Source of the DNA: Rickettsiales bacterium
GTDB taxonomy: Bacteria > Pseudomonadota > Alphaproteobacteria > Rickettsiales > Rickettsiaceae
Reading direction: 5' to 3'
Assembly: GCA_947453775.1 (NCBI GenBank)
Contig: CANGHM010000031.1
Span: forward strand, 1-6,515
Length of the DNA: 6,515 nucleotides
The notes below the pieces were generated by a model that worked only from the letters and a program-made list of their open reading frames with translations, searched no databases and was not told the DNA's origin. Both the position numbers and the translations under genes were made by a program. Position 1 is the first letter of the stretch, and every line of letters begins with the position of its first letter. Positions 1-6,443 of this stretch are shown here, one piece after another.

Positions 1-2012
1 AATATTTGATTTTTATGGATCAAATGCTCTACGATATCAAAAAAGATAGCCTTGTAATGGAGGGTAATATTTTCATTGAAGATACGCTAGGTAATTTAAT
101 TGTCGCAAAAAAAGCAAAAGCGCAAAATCACTTTACATCCGCCCAGTTAGAAGATTTTTTTTTTCATTCATCTAATAAAGTAAGCACATTAGCTGGTAAA
201 AAACTTACTATGCATGATTTAAAGCATATAGACATTGAGTACGGATGCTACACAGCTTGCTCTACTAGCGAGTTTAACAATCCAATATGGCAAATTAAAG
301 CTGAAAAAACTAAAATAGATAAAAATAAAGAAACAATAAGTTATAAAAATGCGCGCTTTGAAGTTTTTGGCATACCAGTGCTATTTACTCCTTATTTTTC
401 TCATCTAACCCCTCAAGCTATGCATAAAGGCAGAAGTGGTATTTTAATGCCTTATTTTAATACAAATGAAGCTAAAATTCCTTTATACTTTAGGATAAAG
501 CCCAATATGGATTTAACTATCGCACCACGCTTAATGCGCTCTGGGGTGATTACAGAAGGAGAATTTAGACATAAGACTCAAACAGGCAATTATGTTTTAA
601 ACGGAAGCGCGCTACCATACAACCAAATAACAATCAAAACACCTAATGACTCTACTTGGCATACAAAAACCCTTACCAGATACCATCTAGCTGGAAATGG
701 AAATTTCAAGTGGCATAATATTACAACTGGTTTTGTAATACAAGATACTTCAGATCCTGCATACATTAAAGAATACTACGATATTTTCGATCCTTACCTT
801 GTTTCCAAAGGTTACTTAAATCACATCAATTACGATGATTATCTTTCAGCCCAAGGAATATATTTTCAAGATATGCGCCAAGCTGACTATATGGAAAAAT
901 CCTTCGCTATACCAATGCTCAGAGGCAAAAAAACTTTTCATTTAGATTTATGCGACATTGAAATTGACAGCGATAATATGTTTTATCATTCAAATAATAA
1001 TGATACAAATGAAGTTAATACTAAAAATAATCCTTTTAAGACTATTAGAGATCGGATAAAGTCAGAGCTAAAAAATAATAATCGCATACCAATTAGCTAT
1101 ACCGCTTTGCGTAGCTCAAATATTATCAATGTCCACAAATCCCATCAAATCTACAATCATTACTTTGAGACAAACCTATATAATAAAATTGATCTATATA
1201 GATATAACTATTTATTAACACTCCAAACAAATGCTGATAAAACCCACAGCTTGATAAAACACTTACCTGAAATGCATTTTACATGGAAATATCCAGTGAT
1301 TTTAGGCGATGTATTAATTGAGCCTACTGCCATGGTATCTCAATCTCTTGCAAAACCTAATCAAAGCAATATTATCTTAATAGACTCTGAGCAAATGTTT
1401 GAAACAAATGAGCTAAATTTAATTTACAATAATAGATTTAGCGGCAGAGATATGGATGAAATGGGCAGGCGCATCAGCTATGGTATAAATATAGAAAAAA
1501 TGTTTTTAAATTCGACTTATAGCGCTTTTTTGGGCAGCTATCATAATGACAACATTAGTAATAATATTGTTGGCAAGCTTAGTTTTACTAACCACTCAAC
1601 AGATTTTTATTATCGCTTTAACTTAACAAATAATCTTACAATCAAGATGCAAGAGATAGGATTAGATTATAAAGGCGATAAAATTAAAATTTCTACTACC
1701 TTATTTGAAGCAAATAAAACTTCAGATCAAAATATAGATCTTGCAGAATATAATATGGATATTGCTAACCTAAATGCAGGCATTAGCTATCAAATCGATG
1801 ACAAATGGTTAGTGCATTTTGGTACTTTGATAGATTTAATTGGCCCCCCATCTATATTGACCAGAGTTTTAGGCGTGACATACACATATGATTGTGTTAC
1901 AATATCAGCTAAAATAGCAGAGAATTTCACTAAAGATGCTACTAGAAATATTTACAATCCTAGCGCAGAAGGGTTCTTTTCTATAGGATTAAAAACATTA
2001 ATAAATATGTAG
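1..2012 (+). CDS. lptD: LPS-assembly outer membrane protein LptD, 5'-partial
   Basis: LptD forms the outer-membrane beta-barrel of the Lpt system, which with LptE inserts lipopolysaccharide into the outer leaflet. The reading frame is open to the first base and no signal peptide is present, so the true start lies upstream; the ATG at 15 and TTG at 6 are internal. Counting from codon 6, residues about 5-75 are the LptA/OstA-like periplasmic domain (DQMLYDIKKDSLVMEGNIF). Next come a family-typical YTAC segment (Cys81 and Cys85), WQIKAEKTKID (95-105) and GIPVLFTPYF (122-131), then GRSGILMPYF at the entry to the barrel. The remainder is rich in alternating beta-strand patterns and ends with a strand-like FFSIGLKTL. 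The adjacent C-terminal Cys pair of E. coli LptD is not seen. At least 668 residues are present, so probably only a few dozen are missing. The TAG stop is 10 bases before surA, suggesting co-transcription. Identification is firm. Confidence 0.93.
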   Translation, partial: YLIFMDQMLYDIKKDSLVMEGNIFIEDTLGNLIVAKKAKAQNHFTSAQLEDFFFHSSNKVSTLAGKKLTMHDLKHIDIEYGCYTACSTSEFNNPIWQIKAEKTKIDKNKETISYKNARFEVFGIPVLFTPYFSHLTPQAMHKGRSGILMPYFNTNEAKIPLYFRIKPNMDLTIAPRLMRSGVITEGEFRHKTQTGNYVLNGSALPYNQITIKTPNDSTWHTKTLTRYHLAGNGNFKWHNITTGFVIQDTSDPAYIKEYYDIFDPYLVSKGYLNHINYDDYLSAQGIYFQDMRQADYMEKSFAIPMLRGKKTFHLDLCDIEIDSDNMFYHSNNNDTNEVNTKNNPFKTIRDRIKSELKNNNRIPISYTALRSSNIINVHKSHQIYNHYFETNLYNKIDLYRYNYLLTLQTNADKTHSLIKHLPEMHFTWKYPVILGDVLIEPTAMVSQSLAKPNQSNIILIDSEQMFETNELNLIYNNRFSGRDMDEMGRRISYGINIEKMFLNSTYSAFLGSYHNDNISNNIVGKLSFTNHSTDFYYRFNLTNNLTIKMQEIGLDYKGDKIKISTTLFEANKTSDQNIDLAEYNMDIANLNAGISYQIDDKWLVHFGTLIDLIGPPSILTRVLGVTYTYDCVTISAKIAENFTKDATRNIYNPSAEGFFSIGLKTLINM

Positions 2013-2022
2013 GTTTTACAAT

Positions 2023-2901
2023 ATGATCAGGTTAACATTTCTTTTAATACTATTTTGCTTTCACAGCACTTTTGCCACAGTCAATAAAATTATTGCAGTC
2101 GTAAATGATCAAGCTATTACCTCTTTTGACTTAGAACAAGCAAAAAAGCTGCTTATAGTTTTGAATAAATTACAAAAACTCAATCCAGAAGATAATAAAA
2201 AACTCGAAGTCAAAGCATTAGAGTATCTCATTGCTCAAGTCTTATTAAATGAGCAAGCTAAGCTTTTTCAGATGACTATCAGCGCTGAAGAGGTAAATGC
2301 AAACATTAAAATATCTGAAAAGCAAAACAACTTACCCGAAGGTTTTTTTCTATCTCAATGTAATCAAAATCAATTAGATTATAAATATTTTCAAGATAAA
2401 ATTAAAACAAACCTAATAACACAAAAAATTCAACAAGGCTTGTTAAGCAATATCACAATCAGCCAAGATTCAATCGAGCAAGTAGTAATAAATAATTTTT
2501 TCAAACCAGCAACATTTGATCTAAAAATCTTTACCACCAAAGACACCTCCGCGCATGGATACAACCAACTTGCAGCATTGTATCCCAAAGTATCGGGATG
2601 TAGCAAATTACCTAAAATGCCCCAAGGATGCAGCATGATCGAATCAAGCGAAGAAATAGCCAATCTCAATAGCTATATCAGAACAAGTGTGCAAAACCTT
2701 GCCGTTAACGATAAGACACCTATTTTGCAAACTGACAAAGGCTTGGTGTTTATTTTGGTCGGTCATAAAACAGTTGAAAATTTATCACCTGAACAAAAAG
2801 AATTTATCACAAATTCACTAATAAGCCCTAAGATTCATGCTCAAATGCAAAGACTTTATGCAACCCAAAGGCTCAAAGCTTACATTCAAATATATAACTA
2901 A
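2023..2901 (+). CDS. surA: SurA-type periplasmic chaperone / parvulin-like protein
   Basis: This is a 292-residue protein with a clear signal peptide (MIRLTFLLILFCFHSTFA, cleavage likely after Ala18). The mature N terminus, NKIIAVVNDQAITSFDLEQA, is the hallmark of the SurA N-terminal chaperone domain, which binds unfolded outer-membrane proteins in the periplasm. Residues about 20-155 are the helical SurA_N region. Residues about 160-250 look like one diverged parvulin domain, with PILQTDKGLVFILVGHK resembling its closing strand. E. coli SurA is about 430 residues with two parvulin domains, so this is a short form; I cannot say whether isomerase activity survives. Cys193 and Cys203 (GCSKLPKMPQGC) might form a disulfide. 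The ATG lies 10 bases after the lptD stop, and a weak AGG at 2011-2013 overlaps that stop. LptD is a known SurA client in E. coli, so the pairing makes functional sense. Confidence 0.85.
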   Translation: MIRLTFLLILFCFHSTFATVNKIIAVVNDQAITSFDLEQAKKLLIVLNKLQKLNPEDNKKLEVKALEYLIAQVLLNEQAKLFQMTISAEEVNANIKISEKQNNLPEGFFLSQCNQNQLDYKYFQDKIKTNLITQKIQQGLLSNITISQDSIEQVVINNFFKPATFDLKIFTTKDTSAHGYNQLAALYPKVSGCSKLPKMPQGCSMIESSEEIANLNSYIRTSVQNLAVNDKTPILQTDKGLVFILVGHKTVENLSPEQKEFITNSLISPKIHAQMQRLYATQRLKAYIQIYN

Positions 2902-2987
2902 ATCTACATTTAATGCATTTGCTATTTTGGCATTTGCACCCCTCCACTTTTTAATCCAAAATTTAATTAACGATCGTGTATTTACTT

Positions 2988-3016
2988 TTCAAGATATAAA
3001 TATTATGATGTATAAT
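2988..3016 (+). promoter_or_regulatory. Weak candidate promoter upstream of glycosyltransferase copy 1
   Basis: The 129-base spacer between surA and the first glycosyltransferase gene holds an exact TATAAT at 3011-3016. A poor -35 match, TTCAAG, sits 17 bases upstream at 2988-2993. Transcription would start near 3023, leaving a leader of only about 8 bases before ATG 3031, which would fit the lack of a Shine-Dalgarno sequence there. TATAAT arises easily by chance in DNA this AT-rich, so support is weak. The same spacer has two adjacent 8-base palindromes, TTAATTAA (2963-2970) and ACGATCGT (2970-2977), a direct repeat GCATTTGC at 2915-2922 and 2930-2937, and no convincing terminator. Confidence 0.22.
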
Positions 3017-3030
3017 CAACACTAGATTAT

Positions 3031-4104
3031 ATGCGATTATTACTATTTATTTTTACCATTCTTTGCGCCCTGAATTGCTACCCCAGGTATAACAATATAA
3101 TTGATGTTGACTTTATGGAGTCAATGACTGATGGCAATCCAAAAGGCTCAACATTACTCACCAAAGATGAAAAAAGAGCTCATTATTTGAAAATTTTTCA
3201 GGAAAATTATGAAGCCAAAAAACCTTCTAAAATGCAATATCATGAAAAACCAATAATTCCTAAAATTATGCATCAAATTTGGGATGGGCCAATACCCCCT
3301 TTGTATCAAAATTATCTGGACGAATGTAAAAGACTTCATCCGGATTGGGAGTTTAAAATTTGGAGCGACCAAGATGCGCAAAATTTAGATATGTTCGCAA
3401 AAGATGCATTTAACAATGCACCATTTTATGTCCCAAAAGCTGATATATTAAGATTTGAACTGTTATATCAGTTTGGCGGAGTTTATAGAGACATGGATGT
3501 AAAATGCTATAGACCAATAGATGATCTAAATCATATGTATGATTTTTATTCTAATCTAGAAGGTCCATTAACTCATAAATATCCAGGTGTAAATTTAGGC
3601 ACTTTAGCAGCAAAACCAAAGCATCAATTAATGCATAATATTTTACAATACGTGAAAGATAACTCTGACACAGCACTGATTAGCTGGGATGAAAAAATCG
3701 ATAAAATTTGCCCTCATGATTTTGCATTTGAAAATACATTCAGGCCTTTTACAGATGAAGTGGCTAAAATTATTCAACCTGATGACAAAATGATGATTCT
3801 GCCAGCTAGTTATTTTTGCCCCGTGCTCTATCATGGATTTAAGAAAGACAGATCAAGATTGCTGGGATTTTTTGATTTTGACGTAAAAAGGTATTTTTAT
3901 TCAGTCAAGCCTGAAAGTTTACAAATGCATAATTTTTCCAAACGCGAATTGATAAAAATCAATGATTATAATTTTGCATATTCTAATGCTTTAGGATACT
4001 GTAGAAAGAAAATTTTAGATTCTTTAACATTGTCGCAACAAAAAATATATAAAACTTTTGAAAGTATCTATAAAGAGAATATCAATATCAATTTTTGCAA
4101 ATAA
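3031..4104 (+). CDS. GT32-like DXD glycosyltransferase, copy 1 (catalytic half, cut short by a stop)
   Basis: This 357-residue product should transfer a sugar from a nucleotide-sugar donor; donor and acceptor cannot be read from sequence. Residues 2-16 are hydrophobic (RLLLFIFTILCALNC), a signal peptide or membrane anchor with no clear cleavage site. The region DVDFMESMTDGN (25-36) to ENYEAKKPSKMQ (58-69) is shared with copy 2. The GT32/Gly_transf_sug core follows: IPKIMHQIW (76-84), HPDWEFKIW (103-111), ADILRFELLYQFGG (137-150), then the metal/donor-binding DMD at 154-156 within GGVYRDMDVKCYRP, and DDKMMILPASYFCPV (251-265). The ATG at 3031 is chosen because its MRLLLF matches copy 2; no Shine-Dalgarno is visible. 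The TAA at 4102-4104 falls just before a second domain that continues in the same frame, so this is a shortened form of a longer ancestral protein. The catalytic domain itself looks complete and could be active alone. Confidence 0.85.
   Translation: MRLLLFIFTILCALNCYPRYNNIIDVDFMESMTDGNPKGSTLLTKDEKRAHYLKIFQENYEAKKPSKMQYHEKPIIPKIMHQIWDGPIPPLYQNYLDECKRLHPDWEFKIWSDQDAQNLDMFAKDAFNNAPFYVPKADILRFELLYQFGGVYRDMDVKCYRPIDDLNHMYDFYSNLEGPLTHKYPGVNLGTLAAKPKHQLMHNILQYVKDNSDTALISWDEKIDKICPHDFAFENTFRPFTDEVAKIIQPDDKMMILPASYFCPVLYHGFKKDRSRLLGFFDFDVKRYFYSVKPESLQMHNFSKRELIKINDYNFAYSNALGYCRKKILDSLTLSQQKIYKTFESIYKENININFCK
3106..3138 (+). repeat. 33-base perfect repeat, copy 1 (partner at 4781-4813)
   Basis: All 33 bases, from GTTGACTTTATGG to GATGGCAAT, are identical to 4781-4813. 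In both genes the stretch encodes VDFMESMTDGN just after the hydrophobic leader. Every synonymous position matches, whereas other conserved protein motifs of the two genes differ at third positions. Confidence 0.9.
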
Positions 4105-4713
4105 AATAAAACCCCTCTCACAGTAAATTTTGTTGTTTTCAACGATAAAGAAAGAGATCAACTAGAAAATCATTTGCCGATGTGGAAAATACTTAACGGA
4201 ATGTTTGATTTTGTCATATGGGATAAAGAAAAACTCAATCAAGAAATCATGGATATCACCTATCTTGATGAATCTGATGATTTGCGCTTTTATTTAGGAT
4301 TAAAAATTCTGGAAAAACATGGTGGTAATTATGCTAAATTTAGCGCTAAACCTAATTCACCCATATTTGAGCTATCCAATAAATATAATTTTTATGCTGG
4401 CATGCGGCCAATTGAAGAAAATACTCTCAATATTGAATTATCATATAATTTAATAGGAGCAAGCCAAAATAATCCAATTATCACAAAAATTATTAATAAT
4501 ATAAATATAGCCGATTTATCTAATCTGCCTTCAATAGCGGCAAGACAAGTATATAAAAATATTTTTTTGTATGGCAAAAACATAGTTATGCCAGCTAGCT
4601 GCTTTGAATCACTAAAAAATGTTAAAGATTATTTTATAGATAAAATGCAAAGATATTTTTCTAAACAGCCTAATTTGTTTATTGCGCACAATCCCAACTC
4701 AATAGTTGAATAA
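4105..4713 (+). pseudogene. Detached second domain of glycosyltransferase copy 1 (pseudo-GT remnant)
   Basis: The frame of the preceding gene stays open here for 202 codons after its TAA. The translation matches the C-terminal domain of copy 2 from close to that stop: VNFVVFND with IHFIIFND, WKILNGMFDFVIW with WQMLNGDFDIQIW, NKYNFYAGMRPI with NKYNFYAGLIPV, and GKNIVMPAS with GKNIVMPAM. The TAA aligns with a Lys AAA codon in copy 2, so one A-to-T substitution explains the break. The first ATG in this frame (4180) lies inside the domain, lacks a placed ribosome-binding site and would remove the first strand; TTG 4174 is no better. The domain resembles a GT32 fold but has GGNYAKFSAKP where the DXD should be. 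It is probably untranslated unless the stop is read through. No further stop or frameshift follows, so the break is recent, the remainder is still selected, or the base is a sequencing error. Confidence 0.75.
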
Positions 4714-4717
4714 TATT

Positions 4718-6433
4718 ATGAGATTATTATTTATTATTATTGTTATAACAGCAGTACCTTCTATAGCAAAAATTTTAGACGTTGACTTTATGGAGTCAAT
4801 GACTGATGGCAATAAACAATTGAAAAAGATTTTAGAAAAGAATCCTGAACGTTTGAAAATTTTATACGAAAATTATGAAGCAAAAAAACCATCTAAGATG
4901 CAAATAAGTCAGAATCCAATAATACCAAAAGTAATGCATCAAATATGGCTAGGTAAAAGTGAAATTCCACCGTTATATGTTAACTATTTCAATGAATGTA
5001 AAAAATTACATCCAGATTGGGAATTTAAAATTTGGTCAGAAACAGATTTAGCGGAGCTAGAATTAGATAACCAACCTTTATTTAATCAAGCTCGCAGCTA
5101 TCCTGCACAAGCAGACATAATGCGATATACAATACTCTACAAATTTGGCGGAGTATACCGCGATATGGATATCAAATGCTATAGACCAATTGATGAGCTA
5201 AATCACATGTATGATTTTTATGCATCTCTTGAAACGCCACAAAAATCTTGGAAAGAGGCAACAATCAACAACGGCCTAATCGCCTCTGCCGCAAATAATA
5301 AAATTATCGCTGATACCTTAAAAGATATTAAAGAAAATTATCATCAATCTTGGGAAAGATTTGATAATGGCTTAGCAAAACAAGGGCTAGTCCATGCAGT
5401 AGTACAAATCTCAATGCTACCTCTAACCGAAGCTTTTTTAACTAATGTTAAATTGGATGATAAAAGTATTGCTCTACCTAGCACTTATTTTATGCCCCTT
5501 GCTTATACTCACAGAAATAAAATAAGCAAAATTTTAAGTTCTATCACCTTTAATCATACTTATTTAGATTTTGAATTTATTCAGCCTGAAAGTCTAATGA
5601 ATCATAATATTAGAAAAAATGAAATATTAAAGCTAAATTTTAATGGGGGCAATGGCATGCGCGACCCTGCGCGTAAGCGCATTTTTAAAAAATTATCAAA
5701 ATGCGAGAGGCAAAAATATAAAGTTTTTGAAACAATATACAAAGATAATATGCCATACAATACCCCCTGGAGTAAAAAAAGCAGAATTCCACAAATCATC
5801 CATTTCATAATTTTTAATGACAATGAGGCTAGTGAATTACAAAAAATATTACCTGATTGGCAAATGCTAAACGGCGACTTTGACATTCAAATTTGGCAAG
5901 CCAATAATCTAATCCAATTATTTCCGGAAATTGAACAAATTGTAGAGCTTAATAAATCAGAGAATTTTAGATTTTACTTAGCGTTAAGAATATTAGCTAA
6001 ATTCGGCGGCTCATATGCACATTATCTGGCCAAACCACATATTTCTTTATTCGAAATGGGTAATAAATATAATTTTTACGCGGGGTTAATTCCGGTAAAT
6101 CGGGAATCTAACAAACTACTATTGTCGCAATCGCTAATAGGAGCCAGTATCAATAGCAATATTATAGAAAAAACTTTGGAGCAAATTAATTTAAATGATG
6201 CTCAATCTTTAGATAAAATTAGTCAATACTTAACGCTAGCTACATATAAAGGCATCTATCTGAATGGCAAAAATATCGTAATGCCTGCCATGAATTTAGG
6301 TTTTCACGATCCCTTGCAAAATGATTTATTATATATAGTACCTGATTATTTCATTAGATTTTTTACCAATGCCACCAGATCCTTTACTAAAATTAATGGA
6401 TACGCTATTATAGAGCAAAGTATAAACTATTAA
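4718..6433 (+). CDS. GT32-like glycosyltransferase copy 2, with catalytic and pseudocatalytic domains
   Basis: This is the intact 571-residue version of the duplicated gene. The ATG at 4718 (MRLLFIIIVITAVPSIA) matches the copy 1 start and directly opens a signal-peptide-like segment with a plausible SIA cleavage site; an upstream in-frame TTG at 4706 overlaps the previous reading frame and is less likely. DVDFMESMTDGN is at about 21-32. The first GT32 domain contains IPKVMHQIW (69-77), HPDWEFKIW, ADIMRYTILYKFGG, and DMD at 149-151 within GGVYRDMDIKCYRP. From residue about 357 a second, similar domain begins (IPQIIHFIIF), with DFDIQIW, FRFYLALRILAKFGG, NKYNFYAGLIPV and GKNIVMPAM in the same order, but GGSYAHYLAKP replaces the DXD motif. 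Only the first domain is expected to catalyse transfer. No Shine-Dalgarno is visible. The gene starts 4 bases after the copy 1 remnant ends. Donor, acceptor and final location are unknown; an envelope or secreted role is inferred. Confidence 0.87.
   Translation: MRLLFIIIVITAVPSIAKILDVDFMESMTDGNKQLKKILEKNPERLKILYENYEAKKPSKMQISQNPIIPKVMHQIWLGKSEIPPLYVNYFNECKKLHPDWEFKIWSETDLAELELDNQPLFNQARSYPAQADIMRYTILYKFGGVYRDMDIKCYRPIDELNHMYDFYASLETPQKSWKEATINNGLIASAANNKIIADTLKDIKENYHQSWERFDNGLAKQGLVHAVVQISMLPLTEAFLTNVKLDDKSIALPSTYFMPLAYTHRNKISKILSSITFNHTYLDFEFIQPESLMNHNIRKNEILKLNFNGGNGMRDPARKRIFKKLSKCERQKYKVFETIYKDNMPYNTPWSKKSRIPQIIHFIIFNDNEASELQKILPDWQMLNGDFDIQIWQANNLIQLFPEIEQIVELNKSENFRFYLALRILAKFGGSYAHYLAKPHISLFEMGNKYNFYAGLIPVNRESNKLLLSQSLIGASINSNIIEKTLEQINLNDAQSLDKISQYLTLATYKGIYLNGKNIVMPAMNLGFHDPLQNDLLYIVPDYFIRFFTNATRSFTKINGYAIIEQSINY
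4781..4813 (+). repeat. 33-base perfect repeat, copy 2 (partner at 3106-3138)
   Basis: This is the second copy of the identical stretch, in the same reading phase and encoding the same 11 residues. It starts 63 bases after the ATG of its gene, against 75 in copy 1, because the hydrophobic leaders differ in length. Confidence 0.9.
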
Positions 6434-6443
6434 AATACACACC

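Larger units (their letters stand above)
3031..6433 (+). repeat. Tandem gene duplication: units 3031-4713 and 4718-6433
   Basis: The two units encode the same arrangement in the same order: hydrophobic leader, DVDFMESMTDGN motif, GT32 domain with DMD, and second domain without DXD. Unit 1 is interrupted by a TAA at 4102. Similarity covers nearly the full length of both units, with only 4 bases between them, as expected for tandem duplication followed by divergence. The most similar DNA is a 33-base stretch that is identical at 3106-3138 and 4781-4813. Confidence 0.85.

Noticed and set aside
2430..2669. Reverse-strand open frame within surA
   Set aside because: It lies opposite a well-supported gene and has no family features; the same applies to reverse frames at 3154-3381, 3643-3834, 4392-4583 and 5602-5886.
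2934..2962. Alternative promoter TTGCAC with CAAAAT at 17-base spacing
   Set aside because: Only 3 of 6 and 4 of 6 consensus matches, which is what chance gives in AT-rich sequence.
2837..3025. 62-codon + strand reading frame starting inside surA and crossing into the spacer
   Set aside because: It overlaps the conserved 3' end of surA in another frame, has no ribosome-binding site and no recognisable domain.
3064..3078. Lipoprotein box at the end of the copy 1 leader (ALNC)
   Set aside because: Asn before the Cys and Ala at the first position do not fit the usual Leu-Ala/Ser-Gly/Ala-Cys pattern, and copy 2 has no Cys there.
4090..4120. Frameshift at the copy 1 break
   Set aside because: The flanking homologous frames are in the same phase, so a substitution producing TAA explains the break without an indel-driven shift.
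4174..4713. Independent small gene starting at TTG 4174
   Set aside because: Homology to the copy 2 domain begins about 19 codons earlier, before any start codon, so this is a cut-off domain and not a gene with its own start.
4706..4717. TTG 4706 as the start of glycosyltransferase copy 2
   Set aside because: It would add four residues (MNNI) before the MRLLF that matches the copy 1 start; ATG 4718 is the better codon and fits the signal-peptide pattern.
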